From NCBI GenBank assembly GCA_963664655.2, contig OY761554.1, forward strand, positions 4,960,001 through 5,024,000: a DNA stretch of 64,000 nt, read 5' to 3'. Within the stretch, counting starts at the first letter, position 1. Every line of letters starts with the position of its first letter. The translations under genes and the position numbers were made by a program. The notes beneath the pieces are model-generated. The model had not been told where the DNA came from. It was given only the letters and a program-made list of their open reading frames with translations, and did no database searches. Positions 53,113 through 60,706 of the stretch are shown one piece after another. This DNA comes from Desulfospira sp963664655 (GTDB lineage: Bacteria > Desulfobacterota > Desulfobacteria > Desulfobacterales > Desulfobacteraceae).

Positions 53113-53192
53113 CTCACGCAAAGGCGCTAAGGCGCAAAGAATACTATTGCCCAAGGGACGTTAAATTTTGCGCTGTTGCGCCTTTGCGTGAG
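53113..53192. mobile_element. MITE-like 80-bp element
   Basis: Terminal inverted repeats CTCACGCAAAGGCGC (53113-53127) and GCGCCTTTGCGTGAG (53178-53192) are perfect over 15 bp, with imperfect pairing extending to about 27 bp (GGCGCAAAG inside). No coding capacity. Sequences of this look are seen dispersed in several bacterial genomes, but copy number here is one. Confidence 0.65.
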
Positions 53193-53385
53193 TTTTTTTT
53201 AAAGCGTTGCCCACCATTGTCCATAAAACATGTTGTTTGTGAGGGGTAAATCAAACGGGCCATGCTAACTACCGGCTTGGGACTTGGGGAGGCCACGGAC
53301 CCTGCAATCCCCAAGTCGCAAGTCCCATATCCCAAGTCCATTTTATTGGAAATCTAATATTGAGGCCGGCATCTTTAGATAAAAC

Positions 53386-53403
53386 TTTTCTGCATACAGA
53401 AAA
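53386..53403. promoter_or_regulatory. Palindrome TTTTCTGCATACAGAAAA upstream of the B3/B4 gene
   Basis: Perfect 7+4+7 inverted repeat with the same 14-base core as at 52874-52887, and a TGTATT word after nine bases. It lies about 67 bases before the TTG start of the B3/B4 gene. Confidence 0.6.
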
Positions 53404-53469
53404 ATGATCTTGTATTTCCCCCAGCCATGATATACCCTACCCCGAATAACAGACAAAAAAGGAGTTATT

Positions 53470-54174
53470 TTGAGGCAGATCATTGTTCAGGATTCTATTT
53501 TTGAAATGTTCCCCGAATTTTACAGAGGGGTTATCATTATAAATAATTTCACCAACCACCCCTCTTTAAAACGGGTGCGCAAGAAACTCAAAAAAGCCGT
53601 AGATGAACAGGCCGGCATTGATATTGCCGCTGACGAACGGCTTACAGTATGGGACAAAGCCCACAGGGAATTTGGTTCCAACCCCAATAAGTTTTTGCCC
53701 TCCATTAAATCTTTGCTCAAACGGCTCCAGAAAAATCCGGCCCTGCCCTACATCAACACGGCGGTGGCCCTGTTCAACTATATCTCCATTAAATACTGCC
53801 TGCCCTGCGGCGGGGACGATACCGCCTGCATAGAGGGGGATCTGGTTCTAGGGGTATCGGACGGAACCGAATCCTTTCTGGCTTTAGGATCAGATAAAGA
53901 AGAAAGCCCGGTGTCCGGCGAGGTGATTTATTTTGACAGCCTCACCAAAAATGTCATGTGCCGCCGCTGGAACTGGCGCAACGGGGATAAAACCAAAATT
54001 ACGGAAAACAGCCGGCAGCTGGTCATCAACATTGACTGCATGCTGGAAAACGGCCGGCAGGCCGCCAATGAGGCCAGGGATGAAATGGCCGCGCTGCTCA
54101 AAGAGCATTGCAATGCCGATCTTGTCACGGATGCCCTGCATGCAGACAGGCCCAAGATCGAAATCGCCATATGA
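53470..54174 (+). CDS. B3/B4 tRNA-binding-domain protein
   Basis: 234 residues, soluble. The protein matches the B3/4 fold family (the editing-like module of bacterial phenylalanyl-tRNA synthetase beta subunit, also found alone): VWDKAHREFGSNPNKFLPS, LPYINTAVALFNYISIKYCL, GDLVLGVSDGTE and YFDSLTKNVMCRRWNWRNGD. Stand-alone members may clear mischarged tRNA or act on a free amino acid; function is not proven. The likely start is TTG 53470, because GGAG stands six bases before it. It sits beside aryl-pyruvate genes, which makes an aromatic-amino-acid link attractive but only inferred. A GCTAAC repeat follows the stop at once. Confidence 0.78.
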   Translation: MRQIIVQDSIFEMFPEFYRGVIIINNFTNHPSLKRVRKKLKKAVDEQAGIDIAADERLTVWDKAHREFGSNPNKFLPSIKSLLKRLQKNPALPYINTAVALFNYISIKYCLPCGGDDTACIEGDLVLGVSDGTESFLALGSDKEESPVSGEVIYFDSLTKNVMCRRWNWRNGDKTKITENSRQLVINIDCMLENGRQAANEARDEMAALLKEHCNADLVTDALHADRPKIEIAI

Positions 54175-54177
54175 AAT

Positions 54178-54246
54178 CAGCTGTCAGCCGTCAGCTGTTA
54201 GCTGTTAGCTATAAGCGTGTTGCCTTTCACCAAATGGCTAACCGCT
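54178..54246. repeat. GCTAAC-family repeat between the B3/B4 and IclR genes
   Basis: Several AGCTGTTAGC/CAGCTGTCAGC words, then GGCTAACCGC. It begins two bases after the B3/B4 stop codon. Confidence 0.6.
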
Positions 54247-54269
54247 CTCATATGAAAGGACAGAATGCC

Positions 54270-55070
54270 ATGACACCCGCAGATACCTCCCGGAACAATC
54301 AACCGGATGAAAAAAAAAGCCGCTATAAATCCACGGTTCCGGCCGTGGATCAGTGCATGCAGGTCCTGAACTGCCTGGCCGAATCGCCCCGCCGGCAGCT
54401 AAGCCTTTCTGAAATCTGTGATATGGCCGGCATTCATAAGAGCCGGGGGTACACCATCCTCAATACCCTCATGGCCCACAACTTCATTGAAAAAGACCCC
54501 CACACCAAGGTGTACAAGTTAGGCCTTGGCATTGTCTCTTTGGCAAGAAACGTCCTCAATGACCTCAACCTTGGGGACATTGTCAACCCCCACCTTCAAA
54601 CCCTGGCCCGAAACACGGATGCCACGGCCCATTACGGCGTCATCTCCGGTAACCGGTTTTATATTGTGGCAAAGGAGGAAAGCTCCGACACCTTTGGATA
54701 TACCATGCGTCTGGGGATTCAGCACCACCTGACCCACGGCGCCCACGGCAAGGCCATTGTGGCGCTCATGCCCGAAAAGGACAGGGAACAGATCCTGGCG
54801 GCCGAGCCCCTTTGCTTTTACGGCGACGGCAAGCCCGTAGACTTAGATTATTTAAAAGAAGAATTTGAGACCATACGGGAATTAGGCTATGCCGTAGATC
54901 TTGGGGAGACAAATCCCAATATCACCTGCATCAGTGCACCGGTCACCAACCTTGAGGGAAAGCTGACCGGGGCCATTGTTCTGATCGGGGTGTTTCAGCG
55001 CGCCAGGGTCAAAACCTTTGGCCCCATGGTGGTGGACGCGGCCCGGCGGGTGTCCGAAAGAATGATCTAA
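54270..55070 (+). CDS. IclR-family transcriptional regulator
   Basis: 266 residues. N-terminal winged helix with LSLSEICDMAGIHKSRGYTI (about 45-65); C-terminal effector domain of the IclR type (ATAHYGVISGNRFYIVAKEE, HLTHGAHGKAIVAL, ITCISAPVTNLEGKLTGAIV). IclR proteins bind small acids (glyoxylate, pyruvate, aromatic acids) and repress or activate neighbouring catabolic genes. ATG 54270 follows AAGGA at nine bases; earlier in-frame starts run into the repeat. It should control the divergent ACD-ior operon and its own unit through the TTCTGCATACAGAA sites, and perhaps the TRAP operon. Confidence 0.9.
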   Translation: MTPADTSRNNQPDEKKSRYKSTVPAVDQCMQVLNCLAESPRRQLSLSEICDMAGIHKSRGYTILNTLMAHNFIEKDPHTKVYKLGLGIVSLARNVLNDLNLGDIVNPHLQTLARNTDATAHYGVISGNRFYIVAKEESSDTFGYTMRLGIQHHLTHGAHGKAIVALMPEKDREQILAAEPLCFYGDGKPVDLDYLKEEFETIRELGYAVDLGETNPNITCISAPVTNLEGKLTGAIVLIGVFQRARVKTFGPMVVDAARRVSERMI

Positions 55071-55093
55071 ATGGTTAACTGAAACAGCACCCG

Positions 55094-55951
55094 TCAAGGC
55101 TGTATAGCGAGAAGATCAGCCCTGTCACTGTCGGCAAGCGCAAGGTAGTGCGCCCCTTCCTGCTCCCGGCCCCGTTTTATGCAGCCGTTGGCGTAAATCC
55201 GGCATTTTTCCTTAAATACCGTTAAAGCGGCCTGTTCCTGGTCCCAGGAAAGAACCTTTGACCGGATCAGGTTCAGGATAGCCTGGATCCGGAACCGGTC
55301 CTGGGAATGGGCAGCGGACAGCTGGTCTTCATGCCCCCCGGTTTTAATGGTCAGCGGCCGGTCAATGAGGTATACGGGGGTGTCATAAGAGATCCGAAGC
55401 CAGAGGTCATAATCCTCGCACACCAAAAAATCCTGGTTAAAGCCCCCTTTTTTTTTAAAAAGCTTCTTTCGCATCATGACGGCCGAGGGGCTGACCAGAC
55501 AAAGGTGAAGGGAGGGTTCAAAGATCATCCCCGAGGGTTTTTGATGCTTTTTTTTAGGGTTGACCCGTTTTCCTTTTCTGATCCAGATTTCCTCGGTCTG
55601 GCAGATCTGTGCCCCGGGGTTGGCTTTAAAAAACGACACCTGGCAGGACAGCTTTTCTGTTTCCCACGCATCATCTGAATCCAGCAGGGCGATAAATTCC
55701 CCCCGGCTCCGGGAAACCCCGAGATTCCGGGCCGCGCTCACCCCTTTGTTTTCCTGAACCAGGATCCGGACATCATTTTGATAGGCCTTGAGCAGCTCAG
55801 GGGTGTCATCCGTTGACCCGTCATCCACCACAATGATTTCTTTATTGTCATAATCCTGGGCCAGCACCGAATCAAGGGCCCGGTTCAGGGCCCATGCCCG
55901 GTTAAAGGCCGGGATGATGACACTGACCATATCTGTTGTTTCACCTGCCAT
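55094..55951 (-). CDS. Family 2 glycosyltransferase
   Basis: 285 residues, GT-A fold. Start pattern VSVIIPAFNRAWALNRALDS, sugar-nucleotide motif VVDDGSTDDT, and the metal-binding ALLDSDDAW (DxD-type). The C-terminal part is shorter than in processive enzymes, so it adds a single sugar, probably to a surface glycan. No other glycan genes are near; it is convergent with iclR (24 bases apart). The ATG at 55951 lacks a ribosome-binding site; the ATG at 55930 (AGGTGA ten bases before it) is an equally good start. Confidence 0.85.
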   Translation of the reverse strand: MAGETTDMVSVIIPAFNRAWALNRALDSVLAQDYDNKEIIVVDDGSTDDTPELLKAYQNDVRILVQENKGVSAARNLGVSRSRGEFIALLDSDDAWETEKLSCQVSFFKANPGAQICQTEEIWIRKGKRVNPKKKHQKPSGMIFEPSLHLCLVSPSAVMMRKKLFKKKGGFNQDFLVCEDYDLWLRISYDTPVYLIDRPLTIKTGGHEDQLSAAHSQDRFRIQAILNLIRSKVLSWDQEQAALTVFKEKCRIYANGCIKRGREQEGAHYLALADSDRADLLAIQP

Positions 55952-56289
55952 GGCAGTTGGTTATCCCACTAAACCGGTGGTCCTGTCAACGGATGCAAAA
56001 AAAGCTTTCAAAAAACTCAAAAGCCTGTAAAATTTAAATCAGTGCGGTTGCCGGCTTTATTCCAAAACCGTATTTTTTTTATTTTTTTTAAAAAAAACAA
56101 TTGTAAACCCCCCTTTGTTTCTGATAAAAGCATGGGTCAAATTTATGCAGCAAATATAAAGCAACCCATCCATATTTAACCACAAACCATCATAGACCAA
56201 ATATTGATAATCCTTGAGATAACAAATTGGACATCGCCCAAGGAAGAGCCCGCCTGTTGAACGGGTTCATCAACCAGCAAGAGGATACT
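55952..56289. other. Gap before korD: no gene
   Basis: The 338-bp stretch between the glycosyltransferase and korD is AT-rich (long T/A runs at 56069-56098). I see no open frame, clear promoter boxes, hairpin or repeat-family member, though the korDABC promoter must lie here. Confidence 0.5.
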
Positions 56290-56511
56290 ATGGGAAAAGG
56301 CAAATCCGTTACACACGTTATTGACAAAGAATGGTGCAAGGGATGCGGCATCTGCGTTCACTTCTGCCCGAAACATGTCCTGGAACTGGACAACAACGGG
56401 AAAGTGACAGCGGCCCGCCCTGAAGACTGCATTGCATGCATGCTGTGCGAACTTCGGTGCCCTGATCTGGCAATTCAAATCATAGACCATCAGGAAGGGG
56501 AACATGACTAA
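56290..56511 (+). CDS. korD: 2-oxoacid:ferredoxin oxidoreductase, delta (ferredoxin) subunit
   Basis: 73 residues with two 4Fe-4S motifs, WCKGCGICVHFCP and CIACMLCELRCP. It carries electrons out of the KorABC enzyme. Start ATG 56290 follows GAGG at six bases. Its end overlaps korA by eight bases, so translation is coupled. The four-gene order D-A-B-C is the standard archaeal/deltaproteobacterial 2-oxoglutarate or 2-oxoacid set. Confidence 0.93.
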   Translation: MGKGKSVTHVIDKEWCKGCGICVHFCPKHVLELDNNGKVTAARPEDCIACMLCELRCPDLAIQIIDHQEGEHD

Positions 56512-57652
56512 TACCATCAAGTTTGTCCAGGGAAACGAGGCCTGTGTTGAAGGTGCCCTTTATGCGGGACTGAACTTTTTTGCCGGCTACCCCATCACCC
56601 CGTCCACAGAGATTGCAGAACACCTGTCTTCCGCCCTTCCCCAAAGGGGGGGGAAATTTATCCAGATGGAGGACGAGATTGCCTCCATGAGCGCCATCAT
56701 CGGAGCGTCCCTTACCGGCAACAAGGTCATGACCGCCACATCCGGCCCGGGATTCTCCTTAAAACAGGAAGCCTTAGGGTATGCCTGCATGGCCGAGATT
56801 CCCTGCGTCATTGCCAATGTCCAGCGGGGCGGCCCGTCCACGGGCAATCCCACCCATGTCAGCCAGGGGGATGTCAATCAGGCCCGGTGGGGGACCCATG
56901 GGGATCATGCCATTGTGGCCATGACCGCCTCCAACCACCAGGATGTATTTAAAATCACGGTGGAGGCCTTTAACATCGCCGAAACCTACCGGACCCCGGT
57001 GATTCTGCTTCTGGACGAGGTCATCGGTCACATGAGGGAGAAACTGGTGGTGCCGGCACCGGGCGAGATCCCCGTGGTGGGGCGCCTGCGGACATCGGTT
57101 CCCAAGGGGGTGGACTACCATCCCTATCTGCCCAGAGAGGATGACCGGCTTCCCATGTCGGATTTCGGCGGGGAACACCGGTACAATGTCACGGGCCTGT
57201 TCCATGACATGTGGGGCTTTCCCAGCAACAACCCCTCCCTTGTCAGCAGCCTGCTCCACCATCTGGTGGATAAAATCGAAAACAACGTCAACACCATTGC
57301 CATGTATAAGAAGCACTGGCTGGAAGACGCCGAATATGTCCTGATTTCCTATGGATCTTCGGCCAGGAGCGCCATCCATGTGGCCAAAAACCGGCGGGCA
57401 AGGGGGGTCAAAATCGGTGTGCTCGAACTTCAGACCATCTGGCCTTTTCCCGTGGACATTGTCAGGGAAAGCTGCGCCAATGCCAAAGCCGTGCTGGTGG
57501 TTGAAATGAACATGGGCCAGGTCATCACCCAGGTTAAAAATGCCGTGGACAATCCCCACAACGTATTCCTGGCCAACCGGATCGACGGTCAGCTCATCTC
57601 GCCCACTGACATTAAAACCGTTCTGAGAATGATCCAGGGAAAGGGAGTTTAA
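56504..57652 (+). CDS. korA: 2-oxoacid:ferredoxin oxidoreductase, alpha subunit
   Basis: 382 residues. N-terminal pyrimidine-binding domain with FFAGYPITPSTEIAEHLS and the Glu-bearing MEDEIASMSAIIGAS; TATSGPGFSLKQEALG follows. The C-terminal transketolase-like part has LELQTIWPFPVDIV. It does not contain the gamma domain, which is separate (korC). Together with korB it makes the catalytic core that converts 2-oxoglutarate (or a similar 2-oxoacid) plus CoA to succinyl-CoA and reduced ferredoxin, a TCA-cycle or reverse-TCA step in complete oxidisers. Substrate choice between 2-oxoglutarate and other oxoacids is not fixed by these motifs. Confidence 0.92.
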   Translation: MTNTIKFVQGNEACVEGALYAGLNFFAGYPITPSTEIAEHLSSALPQRGGKFIQMEDEIASMSAIIGASLTGNKVMTATSGPGFSLKQEALGYACMAEIPCVIANVQRGGPSTGNPTHVSQGDVNQARWGTHGDHAIVAMTASNHQDVFKITVEAFNIAETYRTPVILLLDEVIGHMREKLVVPAPGEIPVVGRLRTSVPKGVDYHPYLPREDDRLPMSDFGGEHRYNVTGLFHDMWGFPSNNPSLVSSLLHHLVDKIENNVNTIAMYKKHWLEDAEYVLISYGSSARSAIHVAKNRRARGVKIGVLELQTIWPFPVDIVRESCANAKAVLVVEMNMGQVITQVKNAVDNPHNVFLANRIDGQLISPTDIKTVLRMIQGKGV

Positions 57653-57658
57653 AAAAAA

Positions 57659-58483
57659 ATGAACCAGAAACCATTTGATTTTAAAGATTATATCAGGGCC
57701 CGGTTTTTCCCCCACATGTGGTGCCCGGGCTGCGGCCACGGCATTGTTCTGGGCTGCCTGCTCAGGGCGGTTCATGAACTGGAACTGGACAAAAATGAGA
57801 TTGTCATGACCTCGGGGATCGGATGCTCGTCCAGAATATCCGGGTATGTGGATTTTCACTCCCTGCACACCATCCACGGCAGGGCACTGGCCTTTGCCAC
57901 CGGCGTCAAGCTGTCCAAACCCTCCCTTAAAGCCATTGTTCCCATGGGGGACGGCGATGCCCTGGCCATTGGCGGCAACCACTTTATCCATGCGGCCAGA
58001 AGAAACATTGATATCACGGCCATTGTCATGAACAACCGGATCTACGGCATGACCGGCGGGCAGTTTTCCCCGCTGTCCGGAACCGGAAAAAAGGCCACCA
58101 CAGCGCCCTACGCCACCATTGACCCGCCCTTTGATGTGGTCCAGCTGTCCCAAAGTGCCGGGGCCACCTTTGTGGCCAGATCCACCACCTTTCATGCCAG
58201 CGAGGCCAAGGACTTCATCAAAAAGGCCATCCAGCACAAAGGCTTTTCTGTAGTTGAGATTCTTTCCCAGTGCCCCACCTATTACGGCCGGAAAAACAAG
58301 GAAGGGGATGCGGCCCAGATGATGGAAAGCTATAAAACCAACACCGTAAAAATCGGGTCTAAAAAGCTGGAAACCAATCCCGGCCTGATTCAACGGGGGA
58401 TTTTTGTGGACGATGGGGACAAGCCCGAATACTGCGAAGCCTACGATGAAGTCATTAAAACAGCCATGAAAGGAAAGGCATGA
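57659..58483 (+). CDS. korB: 2-oxoacid:ferredoxin oxidoreductase, beta subunit
   Basis: 274 residues. Thiamine-diphosphate-binding subunit: MWCPGCGHGIVLGCLLRA, SGIGCSSRISGYVDFHS and the TPP motif GDGDALAIGGNHF ... MNNRIYGMTGGQ. The IGCSSRISGY phrase is characteristic of KorB. AAGGGAG lies before the ATG. The stop codon overlaps the korC start (ATGA). It works in the complex with korA, C and D. Confidence 0.93.
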   Translation: MNQKPFDFKDYIRARFFPHMWCPGCGHGIVLGCLLRAVHELELDKNEIVMTSGIGCSSRISGYVDFHSLHTIHGRALAFATGVKLSKPSLKAIVPMGDGDALAIGGNHFIHAARRNIDITAIVMNNRIYGMTGGQFSPLSGTGKKATTAPYATIDPPFDVVQLSQSAGATFVARSTTFHASEAKDFIKKAIQHKGFSVVEILSQCPTYYGRKNKEGDAAQMMESYKTNTVKIGSKKLETNPGLIQRGIFVDDGDKPEYCEAYDEVIKTAMKGKA

Positions 58484-59037
58484 TGGAACGGTCAAGAATT
58501 GTTTTTTCAGGTTCAGGCGGCCAGGGGGTCATCACCGCAGCCATTATCCTTGCCAAGGCAGCCGTGATTTTTGAAGGCAAGAACGCCATCCAGTCCCAGA
58601 GCTACGGGGCGGCGGCCCGGGGGGGGGCCACCCGAAGCGATGTGTTGATTTCAGACACCGAGATCTATTTTCCCAAGGTAAACCAGCCCAATATCCTGAT
58701 CAGCTTAACCCAGGAAAGCTATAATACCTTTTCGCCCATTATCCGGCCGGGGGGCCTGCTGCTGGTGGATTCCCGGTACGTTACCATCGGCAAGAAAGTA
58801 GATGCCAAACATGTGTCGCTGCCCATGTATGATTCGGTGATGGCCGACATTAAAAACCCCATTGTCTTTAACATCTGTATGCTGGGGGCATTGATCGGGC
58901 TGACCCAAATCATAAAGCCCGAATCGATCCTCAAGGTTTTGGAGACCACCATTCCCAAGGATTTCATGGACATGAACAAAAAGGCCCTGGACCTTGGAAT
59001 GGATATGGGCATCAGCGCTGCAAACGGAGAAGGATGA
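58480..59037 (+). CDS. korC: 2-oxoacid:ferredoxin oxidoreductase, gamma subunit
   Basis: 185 residues. Gamma-domain fold with FSGSGGQGVITAAIILAKAA, SYGAAARGGATRSDVLIS and YFPKVNQPNILISLTQES. It probably links the alpha/beta core. Its ATG lies within the four-base overlap with korB. A GCTAAC-type hairpin follows the stop codon and probably ends transcription. Confidence 0.92.
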   Translation: MMERSRIVFSGSGGQGVITAAIILAKAAVIFEGKNAIQSQSYGAAARGGATRSDVLISDTEIYFPKVNQPNILISLTQESYNTFSPIIRPGGLLLVDSRYVTIGKKVDAKHVSLPMYDSVMADIKNPIVFNICMLGALIGLTQIIKPESILKVLETTIPKDFMDMNKKALDLGMDMGISAANGEG

Positions 59038-59056
59038 AGGATGATTTTAAGCGTTT

Positions 59057-59118
59057 AGCTGTTAGCAATTAGCTTATGGCCGGCTTTGCTAACGGCTAAC
59101 GGCTAATAGCTAACAGCT
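59057..59118. repeat. GCTAAC-family hairpin between convergent genes
   Basis: AGCTGTTAGCAATTAGC (59057-59073) pairs with GCTAATAGCTAACAGCT (59102-59118), 16 of 17 bp. It stands between korC and the convergent gene at 59127, so it could serve as a terminator for both, though T-runs are weak. Confidence 0.7.
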
Positions 59119-59126
59119 GAATTCTT

Positions 59127-59648
59127 TTATTTCATCAGGCTTTTCACAGCTTTTTCCATCCCCTTCCAGTCAAATCCTTTGGCCAGGGCCAGGCTGTCAT
59201 CCCCGGAAATGCCCTCGTATGCGATGGAAAAAATGGCCGACTTGCCCTGGGACTCTGATAAAAGAACGGTAATGGTGCCGGCTTTTTCACCCCCGTCATG
59301 GGCCTCAAGCACCTTAAAGCCGTCCATCTCACTGGTTTTAACCTTTACCTGGCCCTGTTCCATGCTCATCTGCTGGAACCCGGCCATTCCCATGGACCCC
59401 ATCCCCGTGGATGAGACCATAACGGTGGCGGTAACGGTCTGATCGCCTTTTTCATAGACCCGGACCGCATTGATCATCTGCATGCCGTTCATGTTCATGT
59501 TCATGTCCTGTGCCTCTTCGGCCTGCCATCCGTCAAGGTCCGGCAGAAATCCTTTAAGGGAATCGCCGGCAAGCAGGGTTGACGCAAAGAAAGCGATATA
59601 CAAAATCGCGGTCACAGGGATAAAAAATAATCTGAATGATGGTTTCAC
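59127..59648 (-). CDS. Exported protein of unknown function, Met-rich
   Basis: 173 residues with a signal peptide (MKPSFRLFFIPVTAILYIAF, cleavage near LLAG). The mature part starts DSLKGFLPDLDGW. A Met-rich stretch (MNMNMNGMQM; STGMGSMGMAGF) could bind copper or silver, as such clusters do elsewhere, but this is only a suggestion. The rest (TVTATVMVSS, KVLEAHDGGEKAGTITVLL) looks like a beta-rich DUF domain. No operon partner. I do not assign a family. Confidence 0.65.
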   Translation of the reverse strand: MKPSFRLFFIPVTAILYIAFFASTLLAGDSLKGFLPDLDGWQAEEAQDMNMNMNGMQMINAVRVYEKGDQTVTATVMVSSTGMGSMGMAGFQQMSMEQGQVKVKTSEMDGFKVLEAHDGGEKAGTITVLLSESQGKSAIFSIAYEGISGDDSLALAKGFDWKGMEKAVKSLMK

Positions 59649-59743
59649 AACGCTCTCCTATTATGGTGGGGTAAACAAAAAAAATTGACGAACAATTGTG
59701 GGATAAATAACATATTTTGCCTGCAAAGGAAAATGAATAAACG

Positions 59744-59780
59744 GGAGACCGGATACCGGATGTTGCGATTTCCGGTCTCC
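59744..59780. repeat. GGAGACCGG-family hairpin at the end of the RHH/coiled-coil pair
   Basis: GGAGACCGGA (59744-59753) and TCCGGTCTCC (59771-59780) are exact complements. It begins one base past the stop codon of the coiled-coil gene and probably terminates it. Confidence 0.65.
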
Positions 59781-59781
59781 T

Positions 59782-59997
59782 CTATTTTGATTTGTCCTGA
59801 ACAATCTTTTCAGTTGGATTTTCGATTTTTCCCATAGGGATGCCTGCTTTTGCCACTTCCACAAGGGTTTCAAGACGGACTACCCGTTTATCGATATCTG
59901 TGGTCAGTTCTGATAATTTTTCGGTTTTCGTGTCAAGCCGCTGGACCGTATCGGTCAGCCTGATGATATCTAAAACAAGCTCTTTCCAGCTAGACAT
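59782..59997 (-). CDS. Small coiled-coil protein, partner of the RHH gene
   Basis: 71 residues, nearly all one heptad-like helix (VLDIIRLTDTVQRLDTKTEK, LSELTTDIDKRVVRLETLVE). Its ATG overlaps the end of the RHH gene (59990-59997), so the two are coupled. I recognise no toxin motif (no PIN, RelE, HipA or Fic residues). It could form a complex with the RHH protein; function unknown. Confidence 0.6.
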   Translation of the reverse strand: MSSWKELVLDIIRLTDTVQRLDTKTEKLSELTTDIDKRVVRLETLVEVAKAGIPMGKIENPTEKIVQDKSK

Positions 59998-60286
59998 CGT
60001 CCGACCCCTTTACCCCGGACAGATTCTTAAGACAGACATCAACCTTCTCTATGGTTTGTTCTGTCCTGGAGATGGCTTCCTTGACTTTTGCGTGGGCAAT
60101 GGCCAATAATTCCTGTTCCTGGCTCAGGGTCAACTCCCCGTCAGGATCATAAGCGTCTATGGCATCCCGGACAATTTGAGCCGCAGAACGTCCTTTTAAT
60201 GTTGAACTCAGACTTTCAAGTTTCTTTACCTGGGCCGGTGAAATAAAAAATTGTTTTCTGACCAGTGTTTCCGATTGTGTTTGCAT
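59990..60286 (-). CDS. Ribbon-helix-helix (CopG/Arc-like) small protein
   Basis: 98 residues. N-terminal ribbon-helix-helix candidate: QFFISPAQVKKLESLSSTLK then GRSAAQIVRDAIDAY. The C-terminal half is helical (AHAKVKEAISRTEQTIEKV). RHH proteins are DNA-binding and often are antitoxins or repressors of their own operon. It overlaps the coiled-coil gene by eight bases. The upstream gap carries tandem TATAC/ACACATA words (60310-60340), a possible autoregulatory site. Likely role: repressor of its own unit (inferred). Confidence 0.6.
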   Translation of the reverse strand: MQTQSETLVRKQFFISPAQVKKLESLSSTLKGRSAAQIVRDAIDAYDPDGELTLSQEQELLAIAHAKVKEAISRTEQTIEKVDVCLKNLSGVKGSDDV

Positions 60287-60359
60287 CAGTATATCTCCCG
60301 TGTTTTCAATATACCTATACTATACACATACACATAATATAAGCAAGTACATTTAACGC

Positions 60360-60446
60360 CTATTTTCCTTCAATCTTCTTCGGCACCATGGCGGTCCGGG
60401 CTAGCAGATAGAGGCTTAGATCATTGTGAATGGGGGATTTTTCCCA
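60360..60446 (-). pseudogene. Remnant of a second glgB 3' end
   Basis: A 29-codon frame with its own TAG. It reads WEKSPIHNDLSLYLLARTA..., against FEKTPRIHNDLSLYLPARTA at the true end of glgB (60790 onward). The DNA matches the glgB 3' end over about 57 bases with a few differences, including one missing base near CATTGTGAATG. A tandem paralogue of glgB was probably lost by deletion, leaving this end. Between 60447 and 60706 I see nothing coding. Confidence 0.8.
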
Positions 60447-60706
60447 GAATTAAAATAGTTACAGGTTATCTACTTCCTTGGCCTTGATTGGTGCAACAAA
60501 TGAATTTTATAGAATATCTTTAAGTCGTATCCAGAGCCTGCTATTTTGCGTTAAAAACTGTGTAAAATCAATTAAATACCCAGTTTTAAAGACAATAAAG
60601 TGGAAAGGCCCTAAATATTTTTGTATCGTGTCCCCGGAATTCATGCCCCGGAATTCCCAAAAGGTTTCTTCAAAGCATAGTCCCCCCCAAAAAAAAATCT
60701 GCCTTA

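Larger units (their letters stand above)
53011..53339. repeat. 16-bp perfect inverted repeats, GGACTTGGG family, bracketing about 300 bp
   Basis: GGACTTGGGATATGGG (53011-53026) and its exact reverse complement CCCATATCCCAAGTCC (53324-53339) bracket a terminator-like hairpin and a MITE-like element. A second GGACTTGGGG (53279-53288) faces the right end. No gene lies in 52760-53469. Confidence 0.7.

Noticed and set aside
56774..58495. 573-codon open frame on the minus strand across korA and korB
   Set aside because: It is antisense to two genes with complete catalytic motifs. Its translation is rich in Gly/His/Pro with no family pattern, as expected for a GC-rich shadow frame.
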